This document shows, piece by piece, positions 26,086 through 34,149 of a stretch of DNA of 64,000 nt (position 1 is its first letter; every line of letters begins with the position of its first letter). The notes beneath the pieces are model-generated. The model saw only the letters and a program-made list of their open reading frames with translations. It was not told the DNA's origin and did no database searches. The stretch lies in NCBI RefSeq assembly GCF_946480385.1, contig NZ_CAMLJP010000017.1, positions 4,424 to 68,423 on the forward strand, given 5' to 3'. Both the position numbers and the translations under genes were made by a program. This DNA comes from an uncultured Azospirillum sp. GTDB taxonomy: Bacteria; Pseudomonadota; Alphaproteobacteria; Azospirillales; Azospirillaceae.

Positions 26086-26583
26086 TTACGGCTTGGCAGT
26101 CGTTTTCGATGCAGCGTCCGGCACCCGCGGAACATCCTCTTCACTTCCCAGTTCCATGGCAGTCAGGAACATTGCCTTGGACAGGGGTTCAAAGAACAAG
26201 TCCTTGTAAAAGGCCGGATCGTCCACCTGACTTTCCATTCCAGGATTCATGACCAAGGCATTGGAGCGCACGATCATGCGCGAAGGACCACGCGGATAAA
26301 CCGTGGCGGTCATGCGGAGCTTGGCCAGCTTGGTTGCCGACACCGTTCCGGCAGCCGGCTCGACCTTGTCGATCCCATAGCCAAGATCCTGGAAGGTGGC
26401 GATCACCGTTCGCAGGGTCTTGTTCTGATCGGAGGTTTCGAAGGCGCGCGCCTGCATGGCCCTCAACTCGACAGGGCTTTTCTTGCTGAGCACGACCTGC
26501 GACTGATTGTTGGTCTGGCAAGCTGCGACGGTAAGCGCCATAGCGCCGAAGATCGCAAAGCGGATGCTCTTGCTCAGTGTCAT
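26086..26583 (-). CDS. Lipoprotein, B-type paralogue 1 of the duplicated module
   Basis: The 165-residue protein has a lipobox (TVAAC, Cys 22). It shares PVELRAMQARAFETSDQNKT, TFQDLGYGIDK and FFEPLSKAMFLTAMEL with the B-type protein at 24580-25029, and has an extra 15-residue C-terminal tail. It overlaps the upstream A-type gene by 4 bp (ATGA at 26580-26583), the same arrangement as in the second pair. Function unknown. Confidence 0.85.
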   Translation of the reverse strand: MTLSKSIRFAIFGAMALTVAACQTNNQSQVVLSKKSPVELRAMQARAFETSDQNKTLRTVIATFQDLGYGIDKVEPAAGTVSATKLAKLRMTATVYPRGPSRMIVRSNALVMNPGMESQVDDPAFYKDLFFEPLSKAMFLTAMELGSEEDVPRVPDAASKTTAKP

Positions 26584-27134
26584 ATCTTGTGAGCCTCAAG
26601 GAACGCGCTGGCGGAGAGCTTTTCAAAGAACTCCTGGTAGAGTTGCGGTTCCATCAGCAACTCCGCCTTCCAGGCGTGCCCATGATTATTGACGAGGATT
26701 CGGTCGAAAGTGGTGCGCACTTCGGTCTGGCGGCCGCCCGACACCGGGTTGGCAATAAACGTGACCCGAATGGTCTGTTCCTGGTCCCAGGTGGGATTGT
26801 TTGCCACGCCGAGGAGAGCCATTGCGATCGTCAGGCCGATCTGTGCCGCGACCTGCCCACCCTCTTCCGCATTCCTTTGCTTGGATGCGACCACCACGCC
26901 GACATCGCTCGACGCCTCGGAAATGGTGAAGCCAAGATCCTGAAGGGTCTGGGTTCCCGCCTCGAGCAGAAGCTTCTCGTTCTCGCTGTCGAAACGGCGC
27001 GTCTGGAGCGCGCGCATTTCAAGCGCCTTCTCCGGCGGCTTGCCGACGGTTTTCGCCACGTCATTCATTGTCTGGCATGCTGACAGCACACCAGCAGCAA
27101 GGATGGCCGCAGCCAATCCAATGTGTACACGCAC
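26580..27134 (-). CDS. Lipoprotein, A-type paralogue 1 of the duplicated module
   Basis: I place the start at GTG 27134: GAGG lies 5 bp upstream, the protein then begins MRVHIGLAAAILAAGVLSAC with a lipobox at Cys 20, and the length becomes 184, equal to the paralogue at 25026-25580. An ATG at 27170 and a longer frame to 27197 have no ribosome site. Shared elements are EMRALQTRRFDSENEK, TLQDLGFTISE, VVVASKQRNA and the end EFFEKLSASAFLEAHKI. It is the first gene of the five-gene lipoprotein cluster. Confidence 0.83.
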   Translation of the reverse strand: MRVHIGLAAAILAAGVLSACQTMNDVAKTVGKPPEKALEMRALQTRRFDSENEKLLLEAGTQTLQDLGFTISEASSDVGVVVASKQRNAEEGGQVAAQIGLTIAMALLGVANNPTWDQEQTIRVTFIANPVSGGRQTEVRTTFDRILVNNHGHAWKAELLMEPQLYQEFFEKLSASAFLEAHKI

Positions 27135-27400
27135 GCGAACCTCGACAGCACATCTAAACCATAGATCCATAAAACCGAAAGTAGGGTTTTGTTGCAAGAG
27201 GAAACATATACGGATTAATTCGTTCGATTCCGAGCCGTGTTGGTTGTTCCGGCGACAGTTGGATTATTGGGCAAGACCGCGACTGCGTCGTTGACGCATC
27301 CACCCACGACATCCGGGCGCAATTCTACCGCCAGTCACGGATTTGGCGTGCCGCTCCCGGCGTCTCCGGCCGAAGAAACGGGAATAAGGCAAACTGTGGA

Positions 27401-27451
27401 GAAAAGAAAAAGGCCAGAGCGGATTTTCTGAGAAAATCAACGCTCTGGCCT
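27401..27451 (-). terminator. Intrinsic terminator of tRNA-Ser
   Basis: On the minus strand AGGCCAGAGCG and CGCTCTGGCCT pair over 11 bp, with an inner near-palindrome (GATTTTC/GAAAATC), followed by TTTTTCTTTTC. It begins 8 bp after the tRNA 3' end. Confidence 0.9.
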
Positions 27452-27458
27452 GAATTCG

Positions 27459-27549
27459 TGGCGGAGGGAGAGGGATTCGAACCCTCGATACGCTTTTGAC
27501 GTATACACACTTTCCAGGCGTGCGCCTTCAACCGCTCGGCCACCCCTCC
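27459..27549 (-). tRNA. tRNA-Ser (anticodon GGA)
   Basis: The minus strand reads GGAGGGGTGGCCGAGCGGTT at the 5' end, forms the acceptor stem GGAGGG/CCCTCC, and carries the anticodon loop CTGGAAA (GGA) between CACGC and GTGTG. A long variable arm (GTATACGTCAAAAGCGTATC) marks a class II tRNA. The T arm GAGGGTTCGAATCCCTC and an encoded CCA end complete it. GGA reads UCC and UCU serine codons. Confidence 0.96.
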
Positions 27550-27629
27550 GTAGAGGCCCGCGTTATAGCCAGAGGTTCGGGGTGATGCAAGCCTCCGTTT
27601 CACGCGGGCAACGTTTTTTTGATAGCGCG

Positions 27630-28427
27630 CTAAACCGCGCCAATCTCGTCCACCAGCGCGCCGACGGTGCGGCACAGCAGGTCCAGGTCCTGGGGACGGG
27701 ACAGGCGGTGGTCGCCATCCTTCACCAGCGTGACGCGGACATCGTCGCCGGTCAGCGCCTCGGCGATGCGCAGGCTGAGCTGCCAGGGCACGTCGGGGTC
27801 GCGCTGGCCGTGCAGCAGGCGGACGGGGCCGCCGAAGGCGATGGGGCCGCGCAGCAGCAGGTGGTTGCGGCCGTCCTCGATCAGGGCGCGGGTGATCGGC
27901 TGGGGTTCGGGGCCGTACTCGGACGGGCGGTTCCAGACGCCCTCCTCCATGATCTGCCGGCGGACGTCGGCGTCGAAGATGTCCCACATCAGATCTTCGG
28001 TGAAGTCGGGGGCCGGGGCGATGCCGACCAGCCCGGCCACCCGCTCCGGCCGGCGCGTCGCCGCCAGCAGCATCATCCAGCCGCCCATCGAGGATCCCAC
28101 CAGGATCTGCGGTCCCGTCGTAACCTGATCCAGCACCGCCAGCGCGTCGTCGGCCCACAGGCCGATGGTGCCGTCGGCGAACCGGCCGCTGGAGGCGCCG
28201 TGGCCCTGATAGTCGAAGCGGGTGAAGGACAGGCCGCGTTCCACCGCCCAGGCTTCCAGAGTCGTCGCCTTGCCGCCGGTCATGTCGGACATGAAGCCGC
28301 CCAAGAACATGACGCCCGGCTTGCCCTGCCCGGACGGGCCGGCAGGGGTGTGGTGATAGGCTATGGTCGCGGCACCGCGCGTTAGGCTATGGTGCGCGCC
28401 GCCCGGATGGGCTGCGGTTTCGGTCAT
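27630..28427 (-). CDS. Alpha/beta hydrolase (ABHD10-like)
   Basis: With ATG 28427 (AAGGTG upstream) the product has 265 residues. It has GVMFLGGFMSDMTGGKA as oxyanion-hole region, the nucleophile elbow VGSSMGGWM, an acid in HGQRDPDVPW and the catalytic histidine in VKDGDHRLS. The order and the FDYQGHGASSG segment resemble ABHD10-type serine esterases, which remove acyl or glucuronosyl groups; the real substrate is unknown. It is divergent from the glycosyltransferase gene. Confidence 0.88.
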   Translation of the reverse strand: MTETAAHPGGAHHSLTRGAATIAYHHTPAGPSGQGKPGVMFLGGFMSDMTGGKATTLEAWAVERGLSFTRFDYQGHGASSGRFADGTIGLWADDALAVLDQVTTGPQILVGSSMGGWMMLLAATRRPERVAGLVGIAPAPDFTEDLMWDIFDADVRRQIMEEGVWNRPSEYGPEPQPITRALIEDGRNHLLLRGPIAFGGPVRLLHGQRDPDVPWQLSLRIAEALTGDDVRVTLVKDGDHRLSRPQDLDLLCRTVGALVDEIGAV

Positions 28428-28543
28428 ACGGTCACCTTCGACGAACGGACACCGGCACTCGGTCGGGCACCGGGCTCGACGGCGATCCGGCATGCCGGGG
28501 CCTGCGGCCGGTTCCGGGCCGCCCCTTGCGAGCAGCCGGCATC

Positions 28544-29782
28544 ATGGATTTCGACCCCCACCTTACCACCGACCATTCCCCGCGCAACGCGGACGCCCAC
28601 GAAGCTCCCAATGCCCCCGATTGGCCGGGTGGCCGGGCGCCGACGGTGCTGCAGGTGGTGCCGACGCTGGTCACCGGCGGGGCGGAGCGCGGCTGCATCG
28701 ACATGGCGCTGGCCCTGCAGGCCGCCGGCGGAAGGCCGCTGGTGGCGTCGGAGGGCGGACCGATGGTGCGCGAGCTGGACCGCGCCCGCATCCTCCACCT
28801 GACGCTGCCGCTGGCCTCCAAGAACCCGCTGGTCATCCGCCGCAATGCCCGTCGGCTGGCCGCCATCATCCGCGAGCACAAGGTGGACATCGTCCACGCC
28901 CGCTCCCGCGCGCCGGCCTGGAGCGCGTGGCTGGCCTGCCGGGAGACCGGCGCCCGCTACATGACCACCTTCCACGCGCCTTACAATTTCGGCACCGGTC
29001 CGGTCGGCGGCCGGCTGAAGCGCTGGTACAATTCGGTGATGGCGCGGGGTGAGCGGGTGATCGCCATCTCCGGCTTCATCCGCGACCATGTGCTGGGCAA
29101 CTACCCGGTCGATCCGGCGCGGGTCCGCGTCATCCACCGCGGCATCGACCGCAGCGTCTTCGCCCCCGACCGGGTCAGCCCGACACGGCTGGTGACGCTC
29201 GCCAAGCAATGGAACCTGCCCGACGACCGTCCGGTGATCCTGCTGCCCGGCCGGCTGACCCGCTGGAAGGGCCAGACCGTGCTGATCGACGCGCTGGCCA
29301 AGCTGGGGCGCAAGGACGTGCTGGCCCTGCTGGTCGGCTCCGACCAGGGCCGCACCGGCTACCGGGAAGAGCTGGAGAACCGAATCGCTAATGCCGGCCT
29401 GCGCGGCGTCGTGCGGATGACCGACCATTGCAGCGACATGGCCGCGGCCTACCTGTTGTCGACGGTGGTCGTCTCCGCCTCGCGCGAGCCGGAAGCCTTC
29501 GGGCGGGTGATCGTGGAGGCGCAGGCGATGGGCAAGCCGGTGATCGTCTCGGCCATCGGCGCCTATCAGGAGACCGTCGTCCCCGGCGAAACCGCCTGGG
29601 TGGTGCCGCCGGACGATCCCGACGCCCTTGCCCGCGCGCTGGACGAGGCGCTGTCGCTGACCCCGGAGCAGCGCGAAGCCATCGGTGCCCGGGCCATCGC
29701 CTTCGTCGCCGACCGCTACACCAAGGACCGCATGTGCGCCGACACGCTGGCGGTCTATGCGGAGTTTCTACAACAACGCTGA
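28544..29782 (+). CDS. GT4-family glycosyltransferase
   Basis: ATG 28544 gives 412 residues (a TTG start at 28526 is possible). After a 30-residue acidic lead comes the GT-B fold: VLQVVPTLVTGGAERGCIDMA, VDIVHARSRAPAWSAWLA, VIAISGFIRDHVL, VIHRGIDRSVF, then VILLPGRLTRWKGQTVLIDA, and the nucleotide-sugar end PEAFGRVIVEAQAMGKPVI with the E-x7-E motif. It transfers a sugar from an NDP or similar donor, probably in LPS or another surface glycan. The HAD gene follows 71 bp later on the same strand. Confidence 0.93.
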   Translation: MDFDPHLTTDHSPRNADAHEAPNAPDWPGGRAPTVLQVVPTLVTGGAERGCIDMALALQAAGGRPLVASEGGPMVRELDRARILHLTLPLASKNPLVIRRNARRLAAIIREHKVDIVHARSRAPAWSAWLACRETGARYMTTFHAPYNFGTGPVGGRLKRWYNSVMARGERVIAISGFIRDHVLGNYPVDPARVRVIHRGIDRSVFAPDRVSPTRLVTLAKQWNLPDDRPVILLPGRLTRWKGQTVLIDALAKLGRKDVLALLVGSDQGRTGYREELENRIANAGLRGVVRMTDHCSDMAAAYLLSTVVVSASREPEAFGRVIVEAQAMGKPVIVSAIGAYQETVVPGETAWVVPPDDPDALARALDEALSLTPEQREAIGARAIAFVADRYTKDRMCADTLAVYAEFLQQR

Positions 29783-29853
29783 GATCGGCCTGTCGATGCA
29801 ATCCGATCGATGCAATCCGATCCTTGACCCACCCATCAAACCGACCGGACACC

Positions 29854-30732
29854 ATGGCCGACATCCGACAGATTTCCGGCATCGCCGACGTCATCGACCA
29901 GTATGACGGGTTCATCCTGGACCTGTGGGGCGTACTGCATGACGGCGAACGGCCCTATCCCGGCGTGCCCGATTGCCTGGACCGCATGCGCGCCGCCGGC
30001 AAGACAATTTGCCTGCTGTCCAACGCGCCGCGCCGCACCACCGGCGTGATCGAGAAGCTGGACGGCATGGGGCTGGGGCGCGAGCGCTACAACCATGTCA
30101 TGACCTCGGGCGAGGCGACCTACGAGGCGCTGCGCGACCGCGACGACCCCTGGCACGCGGCCCTCGGCCGCCGGCTCTACCACATCGGGCCGGATCGGGA
30201 CACCGACGTCTATGACGGGCTCGGCTACCAGATCGCGGCGACTCCAGAGGAGGCCGATTTCGTCGTCAACACCGGCATCGTCACCTTCGGCGAGACGGTG
30301 GCGGATTATCAGCCGCAGCTGGACGCCTGCCTCGCCGCCGGCCTGCCGATGATCTGCGCCAACCCCGATCTGGTGGTGATGGTCGGGCCGATGCTGGTGA
30401 TCTGCGCCGGCACGCTGGCCGCCCATTACGAGCAGATGGGCGGCGACGTGCGCCAACACGGCAAGCCCCATGCCCCCGTCTACGAACGCTGTTTCAAGCT
30501 GCTGGGGATCGACGACAGCAGCCGCATTATGGCGGTGGGCGACAGCCTGCGCACCGATGTCGCCGGCGCCAACGCCACCGGAATCGACGTGGCGCTGGTC
30601 ACGTCCGGCATCCATCAGGAGGAACTGGGGGGCGCCGCCTGGGGGGCTGCGGTCGATCCGGTCAATTTGCGCGCTCTGGCCGATGCGTCGGGGCACATGC
30701 CCACCTACGCGATGCCCAGCCTGCGCTGGTAA
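29854..30732 (+). CDS. TIGR01459-family HAD hydrolase
   Basis: From ATG 29854 the protein has 292 residues. HAD motif I is DGFILDLWGVLHDG, motif II LLSNAPRRT, and motif III/IV GKPHAPVYERC followed by MAVGDSLRTDVAGANATG. The family (class IIA, TIGR01459) occurs mostly in alphaproteobacteria; a phosphatase role on a small phosphoester is expected but the substrate is unknown. Motif I has LW in place of the second aspartate region but the first nucleophile Asp is kept. Confidence 0.88.
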   Translation: MADIRQISGIADVIDQYDGFILDLWGVLHDGERPYPGVPDCLDRMRAAGKTICLLSNAPRRTTGVIEKLDGMGLGRERYNHVMTSGEATYEALRDRDDPWHAALGRRLYHIGPDRDTDVYDGLGYQIAATPEEADFVVNTGIVTFGETVADYQPQLDACLAAGLPMICANPDLVVMVGPMLVICAGTLAAHYEQMGGDVRQHGKPHAPVYERCFKLLGIDDSSRIMAVGDSLRTDVAGANATGIDVALVTSGIHQEELGGAAWGAAVDPVNLRALADASGHMPTYAMPSLRW

Positions 30733-30738
30733 ATCCTG

Positions 30739-30779
30739 GAGACGGGAGCGCGGAGGCGTCCTGCCTGCGTTCCCGTCTC
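30739..30779. terminator. Hairpin between convergent HAD and RHH genes
   Basis: GAGACGGGAGCGC and GCGTTCCCGTCTC form a 13-bp stem with one G-T pair. No T run follows on the plus strand, and it overlaps the stop codon of the minus-strand gene. It may act as a bidirectional hairpin. Confidence 0.5.
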
Positions 30780-31101
30780 AATCCAGCGGGACGGCGTCGT
30801 CCATCGCCCTGTTGAGCAGGGGCGACTGACCGTCTTCGGCAAAGCCACGATTGCCGATCGCGGTGCGATAGTAGCTGACGATGAAGACGCGGATGGAGGC
30901 GGTCAGATTGGCCTCGCCCCGCCGCTCGTCGATCTGGGTGCAGATTTCGTTCAGAGTCAGCCTTTCACGCTCGCAGATTTCCTTCAGCGAGTCCCAGATG
31001 TACGGCTCCATCCTCAGGCTGGTCCGGCGCCCGCTCACCTTGACGTTACGGCAGAGCAGCCCCGGTCCTTCCTTACCCCTGCTCGCGCCCGTGCCCCCCA
31101 T
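30778..31101 (-). CDS. Ribbon-helix-helix domain protein (RHH_4 type)
   Basis: The 107-residue protein (ATG 31101) has about 27 unstructured residues, then RRTSLRMEPYIWDSLKEICE, LTLNEICTQIDERRGEANLT and ASIRVFIVSYY, the pattern of RHH_4 DNA-binding domains found in many alphaproteobacteria. The strand RRTSLRM would contact DNA as a dimer. No toxin gene is adjacent, so it is not an obvious antitoxin. The open frame extends 35 codons further upstream without family match. Confidence 0.83.
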   Translation of the reverse strand: MGGTGASRGKEGPGLLCRNVKVSGRRTSLRMEPYIWDSLKEICERERLTLNEICTQIDERRGEANLTASIRVFIVSYYRTAIGNRGFAEDGQSPLLNRAMDDAVPLD

Positions 31102-31358
31102 TGGAAACCCCGTTCCCCATCCGTTGCGCGCCCCGATCTCTCGTTGCGGGCCAATACATCCATTTGTGTGACCATATTGCAAGTGGCGTGTGCCGTCCAA
31201 GCTCAATTCGACCCATGGCTGCGGATTGACGCGACAATCGAGCGCAGGCGGGTATTGCCTCCAACCGCAGATCGGCAGATTGCGGGGAAAAGCCGCTTCC
31301 TTTGGCCTGTACCTTCGCTATACCAGTGCCGAACGGCGGAAGAAGGGAAGGATCGGCG

Positions 31359-32543
31359 ATGAAGCGACCGGGGAACGGACGATTCGCGGCCCGCATCGCA
31401 GCCGGGTTCGCCATGGGGCTCCTGACCCCTTGGATCGCCCCGGCAACACTGGTCGGAAGCGCCTGGGCCGCCGATGCCACAGAGCCCACCAAGGCCGTTT
31501 CCGCCGAGACCATCCCGGACTCCCTTCTCCGCAGCCGGATCGAAGCGTTGCTGCCGACTCCCTGGCGCATCGAATCGCTGACAGTGGAGCCGCTGGCCGC
31601 CCCACCGTCCCCAGAAGCCCGGATGGCGGCCCGGGTGACCGCGACCGTGGTGCTTGGCGGCCCAACCTATCTGGTGGACAGACGCGAAGGGCCGGTGACC
31701 TTCCTGCGTCCGGCGGCAGAAGCCGGGCTGACCAAGAGTTGGGTCGCGACGGCGCTGGCCACCCGCGGGCCCGGCGGCTGGACCATCGCGCTGACGCCGC
31801 AGAGCCCCGGCCTGCTCGATGGGATCGGCAAGCCGGCCGCCGAGTTGCCCGGCCGCACCGTCGTTCTCGGCACGCCGGAAGCCAAGAGCCTGCGCGAGCA
31901 GTTGGATCACGACGCCGCGCAACGGCTGGCCGAGGATACCGAACGCCGCCGGCGGGAGGAGGAACGGCTGGCCCAGCAAACCGCTGCGGCCAAGGCCGAA
32001 GCCGCCCGCGCGGAAACCGAACGGCGGGCCGTCGAGGCGCGCATTGCCCAGGTCGCCGACCTGCGCGGCAAGCTGTCCGGTCCGGACCGCGCGGCGCGGC
32101 TGGCCGCCTTCGAAGCGGCGTTGGGCGGAAACGATCCGGCATTGCGCCAGACGGCGATGGACGCGGCGCTGCAGAGCCGCGATCCGGTGGTCGCCAATCT
32201 GGCGCTGAAGGACTGGATCGCCCGCCACCGCGCCGTTCCCGTCCAGCTCTACGCCACCAAGGAGGATCCCAGTTCCGAGGTGGTGGTGCAGAATCTGGGG
32301 CCGATGACGCTGGAGATCGACGGCTTCAGCCCGGTCAACGGTGCGCTGGCCGGCAAGCTGGGCGCACCCGGATACAGCATCGCCCGGCCGTCCAGCATCG
32401 TCGGCACCCTGGCGCAGACCGAACTGGCGGTGAACTCCTTCGGCTGCGCGTTGACGCTGCGGCTGGCCGAGCACCGGACGCTGGACGGGCTTCTGCGCTG
32501 TCAGACGCTGCCGACGCTGATCGCCCGCATCACGCTCGATTGA
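31359..32543 (+). CDS. Hypothetical exported coiled-coil protein
   Basis: ATG 31359, preceded by GAAGGGAAGGA, gives 394 residues. A signal peptide ends near SAWAADA (about 38). A globular part of about 150 residues is followed by a charged alpha-helical coiled coil (about 180-230, SLREQLDHDAAQRLAEDTER and on) and a C-terminal beta-rich domain (about 300-394) with two cysteines. I do not recognise a family. It is followed after 10 bp by the SH3 protein, so the two are probably an envelope operon. Confidence 0.78.
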   Translation: MKRPGNGRFAARIAAGFAMGLLTPWIAPATLVGSAWAADATEPTKAVSAETIPDSLLRSRIEALLPTPWRIESLTVEPLAAPPSPEARMAARVTATVVLGGPTYLVDRREGPVTFLRPAAEAGLTKSWVATALATRGPGGWTIALTPQSPGLLDGIGKPAAELPGRTVVLGTPEAKSLREQLDHDAAQRLAEDTERRRREEERLAQQTAAAKAEAARAETERRAVEARIAQVADLRGKLSGPDRAARLAAFEAALGGNDPALRQTAMDAALQSRDPVVANLALKDWIARHRAVPVQLYATKEDPSSEVVVQNLGPMTLEIDGFSPVNGALAGKLGAPGYSIARPSSIVGTLAQTELAVNSFGCALTLRLAEHRTLDGLLRCQTLPTLIARITLD

Positions 32544-32553
32544 GGGGGACGCG

Positions 32554-33531
32554 ATGGGCCGAGTGCGGCGGAACTCCACCCTGCGGCTTGCGGCGTCCGC
32601 CCTGCTGTTGAGCGCCTGCTCTGTCGGCGCGCTGGCCGAAACGCCGGCCGAACGCTTGACCCCTGCCGCCGCCCCCATCGTCGTCCTCCCCCGCCTGACA
32701 CCGACACAGGCTCTTTCCCCACCGCTGACCCCGGGCGTGGTCTGGGAGCATCCGCCGGAAGCGCCGGCTCCGCTGTCGCCGCCCGGTCCGCGATCCGCCC
32801 CGGTCGTGCCCACCGCCGACCGGACGCCGATACCGCCCCCAGCGGTGAAACCGCCCGACGCCAAACCCGCCGAGACGCCCCCGGCCGTCGCGGTTCCGCC
32901 CCTGCCCCCGATCAAGCCGCCGGGCGACGTGGCGCTCCCGCCGGTCGCCGAAAAGCCGATCACCGTGGAGCCGCCCGCCAAGCCATCCGCCAAGCCGCCC
33001 GCGGTCGCTCCGGCACGGCGCAGCGTGACGGCGACCGCCGGCATCTACCTGCGGGCGACACCGGACGCCGATGGCCGGGTCCTGGATACGGTGGAGAAGG
33101 GCGAGCAGGTGACGGCCTTCGGCCCGCCCGCTGACGGCTGGCAGCGGGTCGGCCGGGCCGGAAAGCCGCAGGGCTACGTCGCCAGCGATTATCTGGCGGA
33201 AGCCGCGCCGAACCGCGCCGCCGCCGCCACTGCGGCGCCCAAGCCCGGCCGCTATGCCAAGGCCGATCCGGAAGACCGCGGCTGCGCCCTGCCCGACGAC
33301 CTGCCGGAGCGGGCGCAGCGCCCCCGCCTGCCCGGCGGGACCGTCGCCCGGCTGCGCGCCGCCGGCAACCTGCGTGTCGCCCCGGTCTGCGACGCCAAGG
33401 TTCTGGACGTGCTGGACGCCGGCGAGCGGGTCACCGTGCTGGAGGCCGTTGGCGGCTGGTACAAGGTCGGGCGGAAGGGCAAGGCGCTGGGCTATGTCGG
33501 CGCCGCCCTGCTGGCGCCCCTCAAGCGCTGA
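32554..33531 (+). CDS. Proline-rich exported protein with two bacterial SH3 domains
   Basis: ATG 32554 follows GAGGGGGAC. The 325-residue protein has a signal sequence (hydrophobic core about 11-28, containing LLSAC, a possible lipobox), then about 110 residues of Pro/Ala/Lys-rich linker. Two SH3b domains follow: VTATAGIYLRATPDADGRVL...GYVASDYL (about 153-213) and RLRAAGNLRVAPVCDAKVL...GYVGAALL (about 265-322). Such domains often bind peptidoglycan or stem peptides. Partner of the preceding exported protein is an inference from 10-bp spacing. Confidence 0.83.
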   Translation: MGRVRRNSTLRLAASALLLSACSVGALAETPAERLTPAAAPIVVLPRLTPTQALSPPLTPGVVWEHPPEAPAPLSPPGPRSAPVVPTADRTPIPPPAVKPPDAKPAETPPAVAVPPLPPIKPPGDVALPPVAEKPITVEPPAKPSAKPPAVAPARRSVTATAGIYLRATPDADGRVLDTVEKGEQVTAFGPPADGWQRVGRAGKPQGYVASDYLAEAAPNRAAAATAAPKPGRYAKADPEDRGCALPDDLPERAQRPRLPGGTVARLRAAGNLRVAPVCDAKVLDVLDAGERVTVLEAVGGWYKVGRKGKALGYVGAALLAPLKR

Positions 33532-33771
33532 ACGGGCGACGCCGGGGAACCGGTACGAGGCTACCCGGAAGGACGCGCCCCGGCCCCCCGTGAAGGGGCT
33601 TGTTCGGCCGTGAAAAAGGATTCTACAACAAGGGGGAGGCCGAACTATCGCAGACGAACGGAGCTCCCGACAAGCCCACCCCGTCCGATGGTTCGACCAC
33701 CCCCGCCGGCCATGCGGCGCCGGTCCGGCCGGGCGGGGATGCGAAGCACGACCGGGACAAGGATCCACACG

Positions 33772-34041
33772 ATGTCGACTCAACACAAACAAGCCATGGA
33801 CGCGGTCCTGCAGGCCGCCGCGCACGACATCGTCGCCACCCTTCAGGAGCGGGACGTCGCCGACCGCCATAGCGAGGAAGGGGACCTCGTCGTCCTCGAC
33901 GTCGCCATCCTGCACGCCTACCGCATCTTCATGCGCATCTGCGAGGAGAACGGCCTGGACGTCGACGCCGGCTATTTCGCCGACCTCGCCGCCGACCTGG
34001 CCGAGGAAGTGTCGCAGGACCAGGACGACTACGAAGATTGA
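33772..34041 (+). CDS. Small acidic hypothetical protein
   Basis: ATG 33772 with AAGGA upstream gives 89 residues, mostly alpha-helical and acidic, ending in DQDDYED. The frame opens further upstream (33610), but those residues are Arg/Pro-rich and not coding-like. The core VLDVAILHAYRIFMRICEENGLDVDAGYF looks folded. I recognise no family. A 240-bp stretch separates it from the SH3 gene, and a hairpin follows. Confidence 0.7.
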   Translation: MSTQHKQAMDAVLQAAAHDIVATLQERDVADRHSEEGDLVVLDVAILHAYRIFMRICEENGLDVDAGYFADLAADLAEEVSQDQDDYED

Positions 34042-34081
34042 CCTTGGGGACTGACCCTGGGACCTGAGATCGAGACGAGAA

Positions 34082-34123
34082 TGCCCCCGCCCTTCCCCGC
34101 GCGACAGGGAAAGGGCGGGGGCA
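34082..34123 (+). terminator. Hairpin after the small acidic protein gene
   Basis: TGCCCCCGCCCTT and AAGGGCGGGGGCA form a perfect 13-bp stem with a 16-nt loop, followed by ATTCCTTTCT. It separates the small gene from the flavoprotein gene. Confidence 0.75.
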
Positions 34124-34149
34124 ATTCCTTTCTGTGAAAGCCCACATCC

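Noticed and set aside
27237..27431. 64-codon open frame between the lipoprotein cluster and the tRNA
   Set aside because: It lacks a ribosome site, runs through the tRNA terminator and has no protein-like composition.
30778..31101. Toxin-antitoxin pair
   Set aside because: The ribbon-helix-helix protein has no adjacent small toxin gene on either side.
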